The notes: generated by a model not told the origin, from the letters alone. 64,000 nucleotides of DNA from Vreelandella stevensii S18214 (GCF_000275725.1 NZ_AJTS01000015.1:62001-126000); one strand, 5' to 3'. Shown: positions 25,947 to 35,319, counted from the first letter of the stretch. A program made the numbers and translations.

Positions 25947-26363
25947 TTACTTGTTCGATGTCTTGACGCTATGAATCACGAACTTGATGAATAGCGTCAT
26001 GACGAAGGTTAACCAACCCGCCGATGCCAGCAGGTTGAACAGCAATATCTTGGGTGGCAGCCAGGCACTCCCCAACAGCGTTTCCAGCAGGATATGGAAA
26101 AACATGGCCAGCAACAGGGGCAGGGCCAGGGTATGCATCCACATGTCGGTGCGCCGCTTGCGGATATGGTAACGCATCAGCAGGTAGCGCAGCGGTCGGT
26201 GTGCCCAACTGAACAGCAGCAGCGCGCCTACCACGAACAACATGGCCAGCGTCGGCTCGGTACTTTGTTGATACATGGAAATGGAGATCGACCAGGCAAG
26301 GCCTAGCCACACCAACCCCTCTATGCTGGCAATGACATCCGCATAGCGTCGTACGTTCTGCAT
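25947..26363 (-). CDS. Small polytopic membrane protein upstream of the RegB-type kinase
   Basis: This 138-residue protein has four predicted membrane helices, with a basic loop R-Y-H-I-R-K-R-R-T-D between helices 2 and 3. ATG 26363 follows AAGGA at suitable spacing; ATG 26375 is nearly on top of that site and less likely. It ends six bases before the kinase gene, so it is probably co-transcribed with the redox pair. I do not recognise a family. An accessory sensor or respiratory-assembly role is possible but unproven. Confidence 0.7.
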   Translation of the reverse strand: MQNVRRYADVIASIEGLVWLGLAWSISISMYQQSTEPTLAMLFVVGALLLFSWAHRPLRYLLMRYHIRKRRTDMWMHTLALPLLLAMFFHILLETLLGSAWLPPKILLFNLLASAGWLTFVMTLFIKFVIHSVKTSNK

Positions 26364-26513
26364 AAACAACAGCATCCTTGGTCTTACAACGTGGCGTCAT
26401 GATACGACACTTGGCTGGGCCTGTGGGGGTCGTGTGCAGATTTATCCCGCGGGGCGATTGGGTATACTGTGCAGCCGTGACACCCCTCTTTCACTTTCAA
26501 GACAGGACTTGCC

Positions 26514-27551
26514 GTGGACGCTATCACGATCACTCGCCCCGACGATTGGCACCTTCACCTTCGCGACGACGAGGCGCTGAATGCGGTGGTAGGCCATACC
26601 GCAGCCCAGATGGGGCGGGCCATCATCATGCCCAACCTCAAACCGCCGGTGACCACGACCGAGCAGGCCATGGCCTATCGTGAACGTATCCTGGCGGCCT
26701 TGCCGGCGGGTAGTGCGTTCGAGCCGCTGATGGTGCTATACCTCACCGATACGACGCCCGCAGAAGAGATCGAACGGGCTGTCGCCAGCGGTGTGGTCAA
26801 AGCGGTCAAGCTCTATCCGGCGGGGGCAACGACCAACTCGGCTTCCGGCGTCACCAATATCGCTCATTGCGACGCGGCCATTGCCACCATGGCGCGGCTG
26901 GGAATGCCGTTGCTGGTCCATGGCGAAGTGACCGACCATGATATCGACATCTTCGACCGTGAAGCCGTGTTCATCGAGCGCGTCATGAAGCCTCTGTTGG
27001 CTCGTCACCCGACGTTGAAGGTCGTGTTCGAACACATTACGACGCAGCAGGCCGCTGAATTCGTCGCTGACGCGTCGGACAATGTCGCAGCGACCATCAC
27101 CGCTCACCACCTATTGTTCAATCGTAACCAGATGCTGGCCGGGGGCATTCGTCCTCACTACTACTGCCTGCCAATCCTGAAACGTGAGCAGCATCGTCAA
27201 GCGCTGTTGAAAGCGGCCACCAGCGGCAGTGCGAAATTCTTCCTGGGAACCGACAGTGCTCCTCACGCCAAGGGTGATAAGGAGTCAAGCTGTGGCTGCG
27301 CCGGCGCCTATACGGCACCTGCCGCTATCGAGCTTTACGCCATGGCGTTCGAGTCGGTTGGGGCACTGGACAAGCTGGAGGCCTTTGCCAGCCTGAATGG
27401 GCCGCGTTTTTATGGGCTGGCGCCCAATGGCGACACGATTACGTTGGTGCGCCGTGATTGGCAACTGCCGGAAAGCTACCCTTATACCGCAGGGCAGACC
27501 ATCGTGCCTTTGCAGGCGGGTGAAACCCTGGCGTGGCAGATGGAGGCGTAA
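26514..27551 (+). CDS. pyrC: Dihydroorotase
   Basis: This 345-residue zinc amidohydrolase of pyrimidine synthesis matches the length of E. coli PyrC. It has the metal site W-H-L-H-L-R-D (about 12-18), the carbamylated lysine in V-K-A-V-K-L-Y-P, histidines in L-V-H-G-E-V and E-H-I-T-T, and aspartate in G-T-D-S-A-P-H. GTG 26514 is the start: the conserved N-terminus begins at once. It cyclises carbamoyl-aspartate. Its divergent neighbour is the membrane-protein/regB-like operon. A terminator follows. Confidence 0.95.
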   Translation: MDAITITRPDDWHLHLRDDEALNAVVGHTAAQMGRAIIMPNLKPPVTTTEQAMAYRERILAALPAGSAFEPLMVLYLTDTTPAEEIERAVASGVVKAVKLYPAGATTNSASGVTNIAHCDAAIATMARLGMPLLVHGEVTDHDIDIFDREAVFIERVMKPLLARHPTLKVVFEHITTQQAAEFVADASDNVAATITAHHLLFNRNQMLAGGIRPHYYCLPILKREQHRQALLKAATSGSAKFFLGTDSAPHAKGDKESSCGCAGAYTAPAAIELYAMAFESVGALDKLEAFASLNGPRFYGLAPNGDTITLVRRDWQLPESYPYTAGQTIVPLQAGETLAWQMEA

Positions 27552-27560
27552 GAGGTCAGT

Positions 27561-27584
27561 CCCCATCGCCTGGCGGCGATGGGG
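27561..27584. terminator. Terminator between pyrC and mtnN
   Basis: CCCCATCGCC pairs with GGCGATGGGG over a four-base loop, followed by GTTT. It lies between convergent genes. Confidence 0.75.
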
Positions 27585-27593
27585 GTTTCAGAG

Positions 27594-28301
27594 TCATTCG
27601 CTGGCCAGCTTCGACAGCATCTGGTTGACCATGCGTGAAGAGTGGTCGGCGGCCACTTCGAGGAACTGCTCGAAAGAGAGGTGGTTGTCACCGCTGCCCG
27701 GGATGTCGGACAGGGCGCGAATCACCACGAAGGGGCAGCCATACAGATGACAGGTCTGGGCAATGGCGGCACCCTCCATCTCGACCGCCAGCATGGTGGG
27801 GAACTGGGCGCGGGTCCTGGCTACCCGCTCCGGGTCGGCCATGAATGAATCGCCGGTGGCGACCATGCCTTCTCGCACCGTCACTTCGCCCAGGGCTGCA
27901 ATGGCGCTGCGTGCCACGCTGCGCAGGTGTTCGCTGGCCGGGTAAGCCTCGGGCATGCCGGGCACCTGTCCCAGGGCATAGCCAAAGACCGTGGCATCTA
28001 CGTCATGGTGGCGCACTTCGTCCGAAATGATCACATCACCAATGGCCAGGTCTGTGGCAAACCCGCCTGCAGACCCGGTGTTGATGATGGCGTCTGGCTG
28101 GTAGCGTTCCAGCAGAATGGCGGTTCCCACAGCGGCGTTCACCTTGCCGATGCCGGATTGGAGAATGACCACCTCCAGGCCATGCAGCGTGCCGGTATGA
28201 AACACGAAGCCTGCATGCTCGGCACGCTCAGCGCTCGCCAGTTGGCTCGCCAGAATGTTCACTTCTTGCGCCATGGCGCCAATGATACCAATACGTTGCA
28301 C
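27594..28301 (-). CDS. mtnN: 5'-methylthioadenosine/S-adenosylhomocysteine nucleosidase
   Basis: This 235-residue nucleosidase removes adenine from methylthioadenosine, S-adenosylhomocysteine and 5'-deoxyadenosine. It has G-A-M-A-Q-E-V (catalytic Glu near 13), G-S-A-G-G near 79, V-E-M-E-G-A-A near 174 and S-D-I-P-G near 199, close to E. coli Pfs. The position of methyl-cycle genes near folD is common. It is likely co-transcribed downstream of folD (48-bp gap). Confidence 0.93.
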   Translation of the reverse strand: MQRIGIIGAMAQEVNILASQLASAERAEHAGFVFHTGTLHGLEVVILQSGIGKVNAAVGTAILLERYQPDAIINTGSAGGFATDLAIGDVIISDEVRHHDVDATVFGYALGQVPGMPEAYPASEHLRSVARSAIAALGEVTVREGMVATGDSFMADPERVARTRAQFPTMLAVEMEGAAIAQTCHLYGCPFVVIRALSDIPGSGDNHLSFEQFLEVAADHSSRMVNQMLSKLASE

Positions 28302-28349
28302 CGTGATATTCTCCGCGGGTCGGTGGGGATAAGGCGTTCGTTGCCGGGT

Positions 28350-29210
28350 TCAATGCTGCTGATCGTGTCGCTCAGCGGCTTCCAGCGTGTTTTCGAGCAG
28401 AGTGGCTACCGTCATGGGGCCTACGCCGCCGGGCACGGGAGTAATGTAGCTGGCGCGCTCGACCGCTGCGGTAAAGTCCACGTCGCCAATCAGACGGCCA
28501 TCGTCCTGGCGGTTGATGCCCACATCGATGACGACCGCGCCGGGTTTGATCCATTCACCCTTCACGATACCCGGTTTTCCGACGGCGACCACCACCAGGT
28601 CTGCACGGCTGACGTGGCTTGCCAGGTCGCGTGTAAAACGGTGGCAGACCGTCGTTGTGCAGCCTGCCAGCATAAGTTCTAGCGCCATGGGGCGACCGAC
28701 GATATTGGAGGCGCCGACGACCGTGGCATCCATGCCGCGTACGGCAATGCCGCTTTGCGTCAGCAGGGTCATGATGCCCTTGGGTGTGCAGGGGCGTAGA
28801 GAAGGCAGCCGCTGGGCCAGGCGGCCAAGGTTGTAGGGGTGGAAGCCATCTACGTCCTTGTCGGGCCGGATGCGCTCCAGAATGGGGCCGGCATCGAGAT
28901 GTGCCGGCAAAGGGAGCTGCACCAGGATGCCGTCGACGCTGGGGTCGGCGTTGAGTTCGTCTACCAGCGCTTCGAGGGCGGATTGTGAGGTATCCGAGGG
29001 CAGGGCGTGTTGGAAAGAGAGAATGCCTGCCTGCTCACAGGCGCGGTGCTTGTTATTGACATAGACATGTGAGGCTGGGTCCTCGCCGACCACGACCACG
29101 GCTAGTCCGGGCGCACGCACACCTTCCTGCTGACGTGCCTGAATGCGGGCGGCAACGCGTTGACGGACATGAGCGGCGATGGCTTTACCATCGATGAGTT
29201 GGGCGGTCAT
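28350..29210 (-). CDS. folD: Methylenetetrahydrofolate dehydrogenase/cyclohydrolase
   Basis: This 286-residue bifunctional enzyme interconverts methylene-, methenyl- and formyl-tetrahydrofolate. The active-site Y-x3-K is in H-V-Y-V-N-N-K (about 52). [10 protein letters not shown] near 165 binds NADP, and P-G-G-V-G-P-M-T near 262 is the family signature. It processes the one-carbon units made by the glycine cleavage system. The upstream 205 bp contains the oppositely directed tRNA-cluster promoter. Confidence 0.96.
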   Translation of the reverse strand: MTAQLIDGKAIAAHVRQRVAARIQARQQEGVRAPGLAVVVVGEDPASHVYVNNKHRACEQAGILSFQHALPSDTSQSALEALVDELNADPSVDGILVQLPLPAHLDAGPILERIRPDKDVDGFHPYNLGRLAQRLPSLRPCTPKGIMTLLTQSGIAVRGMDATVVGASNIVGRPMALELMLAGCTTTVCHRFTRDLASHVSRADLVVVAVGKPGIVKGEWIKPGAVVIDVGINRQDDGRLIGDVDFTAAVERASYITPVPGGVGPMTVATLLENTLEAAERHDQQH

Positions 29211-29341
29211 GTAGTGAGATCCCTATTGAAAATGGAGAAGCGAACAAAAGATATGGCTCGGCAAGCGAGCAATTCGGCTGTGCAATTTTCGCATGGCCGG
29301 GCGGTCAGGCAAAGCATCGATCGAATCAAACGCTTTAAGTG

Positions 29342-29369
29342 TTGACTTTAGAATCAGAAATAGTAATAT
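29342..29369 (+). promoter_or_regulatory. Promoter of the tRNA cluster
   Basis: TTGACT and TAATAT are separated by 16 bp, followed by a GC-rich start region typical of stable-RNA promoters. The predicted start is about 40 bp before tRNA-Pro(TGG). Confidence 0.6.
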
Positions 29370-29415
29370 ATGCCTCGCTTGAGACGGGACACGCAGCAGC
29401 GTTCAAGGCAAGTAT

Positions 29416-29492
29416 CGGGATGTAGCGCAGTCTGGTAGCGCGCCTGCTTTGGGAGCAGGATGTCGGGGGTTCGAATCCCTCCATCCCGACCA
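29416..29492 (+). tRNA. tRNA-Pro (anticodon TGG)
   Basis: A 77-base cloverleaf has acceptor CGGGATG/CATCCCG, anticodon stem CCTGC/GCAGG, loop TTTGGGA and encoded CCA. It reads CCA/CCG/CCU codons by wobble. It is first in a cluster of four rightward tRNA genes. Confidence 0.97.
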
Positions 29493-29588
29493 TTTACTTG
29501 AAGCCGATTACTTGAAGTTAAAAGTAACACTGCTTTCCAGGCTTTGGTTGTGGTCAAGTGCTCATCGGTATCTTTGGATACATTATGT

Positions 29589-29665
29589 GCGCCCATAGCT
29601 CAACCGGATAGAGCAACGGCCTTCTAAGCCGTAGGTTGCGGGTTCGAGTCCTGCTGGGCGTGCCA
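29589..29665 (+). tRNA. tRNA-Arg (anticodon TCT)
   Basis: A 77-base cloverleaf has acceptor GCGCCCA/TGGGCGT (a G-U first pair), anticodon stem ACGGC/GCCGT, loop CTTCTAA and encoded CCA. It resembles E. coli argU and reads AGA/AGG. Confidence 0.96.
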
Positions 29666-29721
29666 TCAAGAATGCGAAATCGTATTCTCCTGTCGTTATT
29701 ATCAAGCATCTGTTTTGTCAT

Positions 29722-29797
29722 GGTGGGTGTAGCTCAGTGGTAGAGCCCCGGATTGTGGCTCCGGTGGTCGTGGGTTCGATCCCCATCATCCACCCCA
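29722..29797 (+). tRNA. tRNA-His (anticodon GTG), copy 1
   Basis: A 76-base tRNA including the extra G at position -1 that pairs with C73, as needed by HisRS. The anticodon loop is ATTGTGG and CCA is encoded. An identical copy lies 107 bp downstream. Confidence 0.96.
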
Positions 29798-29828
29798 TCG
29801 ACAAAACGTTCTGCAGTATCCAGGTTGT

Positions 29829-29904
29829 GGTGGGTGTAGCTCAGTGGTAGAGCCCCGGATTGTGGCTCCGGTGGTCGTGGGTTCGATCCCCATCATCCAC
29901 CCCA
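29829..29904 (+). tRNA. tRNA-His (anticodon GTG), copy 2
   Basis: Base-for-base identical to the tRNA-His at 29722-29797, separated by 31 bp of unrelated DNA. It ends the tRNA cluster. No clear T-tailed hairpin follows before the convergent Amt-fusion gene at 29999. Confidence 0.96.
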
Positions 29905-29998
29905 TTAACCTGATCATGTTTCTTCCTCGAAATTCTCGTTCTACTCTTCTCGTTGTTTTCAATCATCCGCCTATCCTTCGTCGCCTACTGTGGCACGA

Positions 29999-32900
29999 TT
30001 ATCTTGGCATGACTTTGATGTTACTTCCCTCCGCGCGTGTTATTTCCATGGGTGTGCCCAAAAGATAGCCTTGCGCATAGTCGATGCCCAGTTCGTGTAG
30101 CTTATCCAGGGTTTCCTGCGTTTCCACGAATTCAGCCACCGTTTCAATATGCAGGGCCTTGCCCACGGCGTGAATAGCTTCCACCATGGCGCAATCAATG
30201 GGGTCCTGGTGCAGATTGCGGATGAAGCGGCCATCAATCTTGAGATAGTCGACCGATAGCTGTTTGAGATAGCCAAACGACGACAGGCCGGTTCCAAAAT
30301 CATCCAGCGCAAAATGGCAGCCCATCGACTTCAAGGTTTGAATCAGCTCGCTGACTTTCGAGAGCTGCGCGATGGCAGCGCTTTCGGTGATCTCGAAGCA
30401 CAGAGTGCCAGGGGGTAATTTGGCGGCGCGTACCTGGCGAATCAGCTCATGACAGAAATCGCTGTCGGACAATGAATCGCCAGACAGGTTGATCCCCCAG
30501 CGACCAACGATATCGGGTTCGGCACTGCGGCAGCGGTCACTTAGCCAGGCCAGCGTGTTGCGAATGACCCAGCGGTCGATGCGCGGCATGAAATGGTAGC
30601 GTTCGGCGGCGGGTAAAAAGCTGCCGGGGGTAATCAGCTGACCATGCTCTTCCAAGCGTATCAAAATCTCCTGATATCCCTTGTGAGGGGCGCACACAGG
30701 GTAGATTGGCTGTGCAAACAGGCGGAAAGTGTCGTTGTCCAGAGCATTTTGCAAGCGCTGTACCCACTGCAGTTCCCCGTGTCTTTCCAGCAGCAGCTGG
30801 TCGTCGGGCTGGTAGCAGTGGATCCGGTTGCGGCCTGCCTCCTTGGCGCTGTAGCAAGCCGCGTCGGCCGCATGCAGCGTGTCGGCAAGGCGCATGGGGT
30901 GGGCTGAGGTAATGGCGACGAGCCCAATGCTGACACCGATGCCGAAGGTGTGCTCCTGCCAGGCAAAGCGGAACTGCTCTATATCGCTGCGTAGCGCTTC
31001 GCAAATTAGTTGGGCCTTTTCCAACGAGCAGTCGGGCAGCAGCAGCGCAAACTCATCGCCCCCCAGGCGCGCCACGGTATCGCTACTGCGGACATGCGCT
31101 TTCAGCTTGCGCGCCACCTGACGAAGCAGCTCATCACCTGCCTGGTGGCCGCAGGTGTCATTGACGATCTTGAACTGATCCAGGTCCAGGTAGCAAAGCG
31201 TGTGGTCGCCTCCCGGCTGTGCCAGTAGTTTGCCGAGCAGCGATTCGAAGGCGCGGCGATTGACCAGTTCGGTCAAGTTGTCGTGGGAGGCCTGATAGCT
31301 GAGCTGTTCGGAGAGCTTGCGCGTCAGGCTGACATCCTGAAAGACCACGACAGCACCCAGGGTGATGCCGCTGCGCGAGCGAATAGGCGATGCGCTGTGC
31401 TGGATCGGGTAGCGCTTGCCATTGCGGTGCAGCAGCATGCTGGGGTCGGTGTATTGAAGTGGACGATGCTGGGTCAGGACATGGCGGGCGGGATTGTTGA
31501 TTGGTTCGTCGCTATGTTCGTCACGCAGCTGATAGATACGGTGAATCGGTTTGTTCGAGGCTTCGCTGGCGTCCCAGCCGGTCAAGCGCTGCGCTTCGCT
31601 GTTCATGAAGGTAATGTTGCCACTGGCATCGCAGGTGATCACCCCGTCGCCAATGGAGGCGAGCGTGGTGCGGGCAAGATCGCGCTCTCGATTCAGCTGC
31701 TCCTGCAGCAGTTTGCGCTCGGTGATGTCGCGCACCATGCCTGAACGTTCCGAGTGTGACCCCTCAGCCCCCTCGCTGACCTGAATTTCGAGATAGCGTA
31801 CCTGTTGGTCTTCGGTGCGTCGCTTGATTTCCAACCGTGTGCCAGGCGTCAAGGAGCGGCGGGGTAACAGCGTGCTGATGGGCTGCCCAATGAGCTGTTG
31901 GGCTTGTACGCCGAACAAGGCCTCGGCGCCAGGGTTGAGGCTGGTAAGCGTGCCATCTGCCTGCCAGGTCAAGACGCCGTCACGCAGGTTACGCAGCATG
32001 ACGCGGGTGTGGCCTACGGCGCGCTCCAGGGCGGCGGATACTCGATTGTAGCTGGCAGCGATTTCCCCTACCTCGGTAAACGGGTCGGCGTCGATACGCT
32101 GGCGCATGTCGCCCTGGCGTTCATGTTGGCGCATGTGTTCGAGGAGCTGATGCAGCTCATTCTTGGCGCCATGTTCCGCCAGGTTGAGTCCCATCTTTTC
32201 GGCATCGGGTGAAACTCGCAGAGGCATGAGACGCTTGCTCAGCTTTAGCAGTAGCCAAGCGATGCCAAAGCTCCATGCGCCGCACACAATCACCCCCATG
32301 AGCTGAACATGAAACTGCTCCCAGCGGCTCAGCGAGGTGCCCAGCGCTTCCAGGTTAGCCACCCAGGGCAGTGCCAGCGTGCCCCAGATGCCGGTGACAA
32401 GGTGGGCGGGAATGGCGCCTACGGCATCATCGACGCGTTTTTTGAGCAGCCACTCACTGGCGGCCACCATCAGTACGCCGCTAACGCTGCCCAGCATGAA
32501 CGCAGCGTGCAGCGACAGGGCGTGAGCACCTGCCGTGACCGCGACCAGACCTGCAATGGCACCGTTGATCGCATACATGACGTCGGCATAACGACGAATA
32601 CGCCAGCCCATCAACATGGCCGATAGAATGCCGCCTGTCGCGCCCAGCAGGGTGTTGGCGATAATGCCAGGAATGGCACTAGTCAATGCCAGGGTGCTGC
32701 CACCATTGAAGCCAAACCAGCCCAAAATCATGAACAGTGCGCCCAGCATGGCCAGCGGCAGGTTGCCCGCTGGAAAAGGGTTGGCGTTAACGCCGTCGCG
32801 AAAGCGCCCGGTGCGGGGGCCAATCACCAGAACGGCGGCCAGGGCCACCCAGCCGCCCACGCTATGCACTACCGTGGCTCCGGCAAAGTCGACGAACCCA

Positions 32901-33373
32901 CGAGCGGCCAGCCAGCCAGGCGTGCCACCGAGTAAGCCCCCCCACGCCCAGTGGCCAAACACTGGGTAGATCAATAGTGCTATCCAGAAGGCTGTCCATA
33001 GGTAGCCCAGGAAAGGCATGCGTTCAGCCACTGCGCCCGCCACGATAGTGGCTGCGGTGGCGCAGAACATGGCTTGAAAGATGAACACGGTCATCAGCCA
33101 GGCGTTGCTGGCCTCCATCTCCCAGCCGAATAACGACAGCCCCAACCAACCCCCTTGGGAAACACCGAACATCATGCCAAAGCCGATCAGCCAGAAAACC
33201 GTCACCGAAACCGCAAAGTCGGCCAGGTTTTTCATGGCGACGTTAATGGCATTCTTGGTGCGGGTAGTGCCTGCCTCCAGGCACAGGAAACCCGCTTGCA
33301 TGACGAACACCATGGCGGCGGCCCACAGCACCCATAAGGTATCGAGAAGCCTGGTCTCCAGAATCATTGCCAT
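29999..33373 (-). CDS. Ammonium channel fused to PAS-PAS-GGDEF-EAL (c-di-GMP signalling) domains
   Basis: This 1,124-residue protein starts with a full Amt/Rh channel (about 1-385). Both pore histidines are kept: H170 in T-V-V-H-S-V-G-G and H324 in P-A-H-L-V-T-G-I-W-G-T. So is G-W-F-G-F-N-G-G. A linker (about 390-455, HAMP-like) leads to two PAS domains (about 457-560 and 585-700). The GGDEF domain has intact G-G-D-E-F at 771-775 with an R-S-S-D inhibitory site just before it. The EAL domain has E-I-L at 902-904, the D-D-F-G-T-G loop, and E-T-V-A-E-F-V-E. Both catalytic sites look usable, so net synthesis or breakdown of c-di-GMP is open. Sensing of ammonium transport is inferred. No glnK neighbours it. 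ATG 33373 follows AAGGA. Confidence 0.93.
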   Translation of the reverse strand: MAMILETRLLDTLWVLWAAAMVFVMQAGFLCLEAGTTRTKNAINVAMKNLADFAVSVTVFWLIGFGMMFGVSQGGWLGLSLFGWEMEASNAWLMTVFIFQAMFCATAATIVAGAVAERMPFLGYLWTAFWIALLIYPVFGHWAWGGLLGGTPGWLAARGFVDFAGATVVHSVGGWVALAAVLVIGPRTGRFRDGVNANPFPAGNLPLAMLGALFMILGWFGFNGGSTLALTSAIPGIIANTLLGATGGILSAMLMGWRIRRYADVMYAINGAIAGLVAVTAGAHALSLHAAFMLGSVSGVLMVAASEWLLKKRVDDAVGAIPAHLVTGIWGTLALPWVANLEALGTSLSRWEQFHVQLMGVIVCGAWSFGIAWLLLKLSKRLMPLRVSPDAEKMGLNLAEHGAKNELHQLLEHMRQHERQGDMRQRIDADPFTEVGEIAASYNRVSAALERAVGHTRVMLRNLRDGVLTWQADGTLTSLNPGAEALFGVQAQQLIGQPISTLLPRRSLTPGTRLEIKRRTEDQQVRYLEIQVSEGAEGSHSERSGMVRDITERKLLQEQLNRERDLARTTLASIGDGVITCDASGNITFMNSEAQRLTGWDASEASNKPIHRIYQLRDEHSDEPINNPARHVLTQHRPLQYTDPSMLLHRNGKRYPIQHSASPIRSRSGITLGAVVVFQDVSLTRKLSEQLSYQASHDNLTELVNRRAFESLLGKLLAQPGGDHTLCYLDLDQFKIVNDTCGHQAGDELLRQVARKLKAHVRSSDTVARLGGDEFALLLPDCSLEKAQLICEALRSDIEQFRFAWQEHTFGIGVSIGLVAITSAHPMRLADTLHAADAACYSAKEAGRNRIHCYQPDDQLLLERHGELQWVQRLQNALDNDTFRLFAQPIYPVCAPHKGYQEILIRLEEHGQLITPGSFLPAAERYHFMPRIDRWVIRNTLAWLSDRCRSAEPDIVGRWGINLSGDSLSDSDFCHELIRQVRAAKLPPGTLCFEITESAAIAQLSKVSELIQTLKSMGCHFALDDFGTGLSSFGYLKQLSVDYLKIDGRFIRNLHQDPIDCAMVEAIHAVGKALHIETVAEFVETQETLDKLHELGIDYAQGYLLGTPMEITRAEGSNIKVMPR

Positions 33374-33720
33374 GTGCGGGTCCTTGTTGGTGCTTTTGTC
33401 GCTGCCTGGTGCAGGGTGTGCACTGCATTGGTGCTTCGGGGGTGGGTAAATGCGTCACTGTTGGGTAAAGGGAGCGGGAATCCCCGTCGCCGTGACGAAC
33501 GCTTGCAGCACTGCTAATGTGAATCAAGCAAATGTCATGCCGTGGCTAGTGAACTCCTCCTTATTTTGGTTTTTTACGTGATTAAAAACTGAAATTTAGG
33601 TAAAAAACGGTATTTATGACTGTGCAATTACTCTTTGAATGGTGATATTTTTCAATTTACTGAAGTGCTGCCGGGGAGGGTCTGGTAGCACCATCATCTT
33701 TCGGAAAGGAGTGCATCAAA
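33374..33720. other. AT-rich divergent intergenic region
   Basis: These 347 bp separate the Amt-fusion gene from the flavoprotein gene. No RNA or protein gene is apparent. The stretch 33560-33660 is clearly AT-rich against the rest of the window. It contains a 9-bp inverted repeat, GTTTTTTAC (33569-33577) and GTAAAAAAC (33600-33608), that could be an operator. An AAAGGAG site precedes the flavoprotein start. Confidence 0.55.
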
Positions 33721-34962
33721 ATGGCGCGTCAAACAGTGGTTTTAGGGGCAGGGATGGTGGGCGTCAGTATTGCCTGGCAGCTGCAAAAGCGCGGTTATCA
33801 GGTGACGCTGATCGATCGTCGTCAGCCCGGCCGTGAAACCTCGTTTGGCAACGCGGGCATCATCCAGCGTGAGGCCGTGCGCCCCTATCCGTTCCCGCGC
33901 GATATGAAAACCATCTTGAGTGTGCTGCCCAACCGTCGTGTCGATATTCGCTATCGGCCCACCGGCATGATCAAGGCGGCCTCTCCGCTGCTCAGTTATT
34001 GGCATCATTCGTCGTCGCGGCTCTACAAGAAGATCGTCCCGGAGTACGCCTCGCTGATCCAGCTGTGTCTCGACGCCCACGCGCCGATGATCGAAGCGGC
34101 AGGTGCCGATGCGCTGGTACGTCGCGAGGGTTGGCTGGAAATCTATCGAACCCCCGAGAAGCTGGCCAAGCGTGTCAAGGAAGCAGAGGAAGCCCGCGAT
34201 CTCTATGGTGTGCAGTTTGCGGTGCTCGACCGCCAAGGGGTTGCCGAAAAAGAGCCCCAGCTGGGAGAGCAGATCATTGGAGCTATTCATTGGCTGGACC
34301 CCTGGACCGTTGCTGACCCCGGTGGTCTGGTAGCGGCCTACGCCGAGTCGTTCGTTGCTTTGGGTGGCCAGCTGGTACAAGCGGACATCACCGACGTCAG
34401 TCAGCAGGGGGCGCAGTGGCAGGTGACCACCGCCACCGATACCTTCACGGCAGATGATGTGGTGATGGCACTGGGCCCTTGGGCGGGAGAGTGGATGAAG
34501 TCGCTGGGCTACCACTTCCCGACGTTCGTCAAGCGTGGCTACCATATGCACTACGCCACGCAACCGGACACCAGGCTGCATTATTGGCTGATGGATGCAG
34601 AAGTCGGCTACCTGCTGGCGCCCATGAACGCTGGCGTGCGGCTGACCACGGGGGCGGAGCTGGATCGCCTGGAATCGCCGGCCGATGAAGAGCAGCTAGG
34701 GGCGGCAGAGAGCGTGGCGCGGACCATTTTTCCGCTGGCCGATCGCAAGGGCGAGCGTGCCTGGAAGGGCGCGCGTCCTTGTCTGCCGGACATGAAACCG
34801 GTGATTGGCCCGGCGCCACGCCATCCGGGCTTGTGGCTGGCATTCGGTCACGGCCACCAGGGCTTTACGCTGGGGCCTGCTACCGGCCAACTGCTGGCTG
34901 ACATGATGGAGAATAAACCGACAGCCATCGATATGGCACCGTTCCGCGCGGACCGCTTCTAG
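33721..34962 (+). CDS. FAD-dependent amino-acid oxidoreductase (DadA/DAO family)
   Basis: This 413-residue flavoprotein has the N-terminal dinucleotide loop G-A-G-M-V-G-V-S-I-A-W (about 8-18), E-T-S-F-G-N-A-G near 39, and C-terminal F-G-H-G-H-Q-G-F-T-L-G-P near 379. This pattern fits D-amino-acid dehydrogenases and related DAO enzymes that feed electrons to the respiratory chain. The specific substrate is not evident. A good AAAGGAGTG ribosome-binding site precedes ATG. It is transcribed alone. Confidence 0.85.
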   Translation: MARQTVVLGAGMVGVSIAWQLQKRGYQVTLIDRRQPGRETSFGNAGIIQREAVRPYPFPRDMKTILSVLPNRRVDIRYRPTGMIKAASPLLSYWHHSSSRLYKKIVPEYASLIQLCLDAHAPMIEAAGADALVRREGWLEIYRTPEKLAKRVKEAEEARDLYGVQFAVLDRQGVAEKEPQLGEQIIGAIHWLDPWTVADPGGLVAAYAESFVALGGQLVQADITDVSQQGAQWQVTTATDTFTADDVVMALGPWAGEWMKSLGYHFPTFVKRGYHMHYATQPDTRLHYWLMDAEVGYLLAPMNAGVRLTTGAELDRLESPADEEQLGAAESVARTIFPLADRKGERAWKGARPCLPDMKPVIGPAPRHPGLWLAFGHGHQGFTLGPATGQLLADMMENKPTAIDMAPFRADRF

Positions 34963-35049
34963 ATGTCAGGTGGCGTTCCGGTTTGTTTGGCACCCGGAAG
35001 GGATGTTTGCTAGGCTGTAGATGAAATTCCGCTAGATGGAGGTTCCGCA

Positions 35050-35259
35050 ATGGATGTCGCGGTCAGTAATACGGTGAGCACGGCGCTTTACATGAATCAG
35101 GCGCAAACCGTGGAACAGGCGCAGATGCAAATGTTCAGAGATGCGCTGGAGCAGCAAGCCGATCAGGTCACGGAAGTATTGGCGTCGGCGGATTCGGCAG
35201 CGCAGCCCGAGCTTGCTCAGGAAGGTAGCGTCGGTACGCAAATCAATACCTTCGCTTAA
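35050..35259 (+). CDS. YjfB-like putative motility protein
   Basis: This 69-residue protein starts M-D-V-A-V-S-N-T-V, contains a central helix rich in Gln and Met, and ends in a short Q-I-N-T-F segment. The layout matches the YjfB family, first seen in Bacillus and often listed as putative motility protein. The real function is unknown. A GGAGG site precedes ATG 35050, and a strong terminator follows, so it is a one-gene unit. Confidence 0.75.
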   Translation: MDVAVSNTVSTALYMNQAQTVEQAQMQMFRDALEQQADQVTEVLASADSAAQPELAQEGSVGTQINTFA

Positions 35260-35293
35260 TCCGCTGGAACAACGCCTTTCTCAATCAATACCC

Positions 35294-35319
35294 AAACGCC
35301 GACCTTGTCGGCGTTTTTT
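35294..35319 (+). terminator. Terminator after the YjfB-like gene
   Basis: AAACGCCGAC pairs with GTCGGCGTTT over a three-base loop, with three further T's. Confidence 0.88.

Noticed and set aside
25969-26400. 143-codon minus-strand frame overlapping the small membrane protein gene
   Set aside because: The overlapping frame at 25947-26363 has clean membrane helices and a placed ribosome-binding site; this one has neither.
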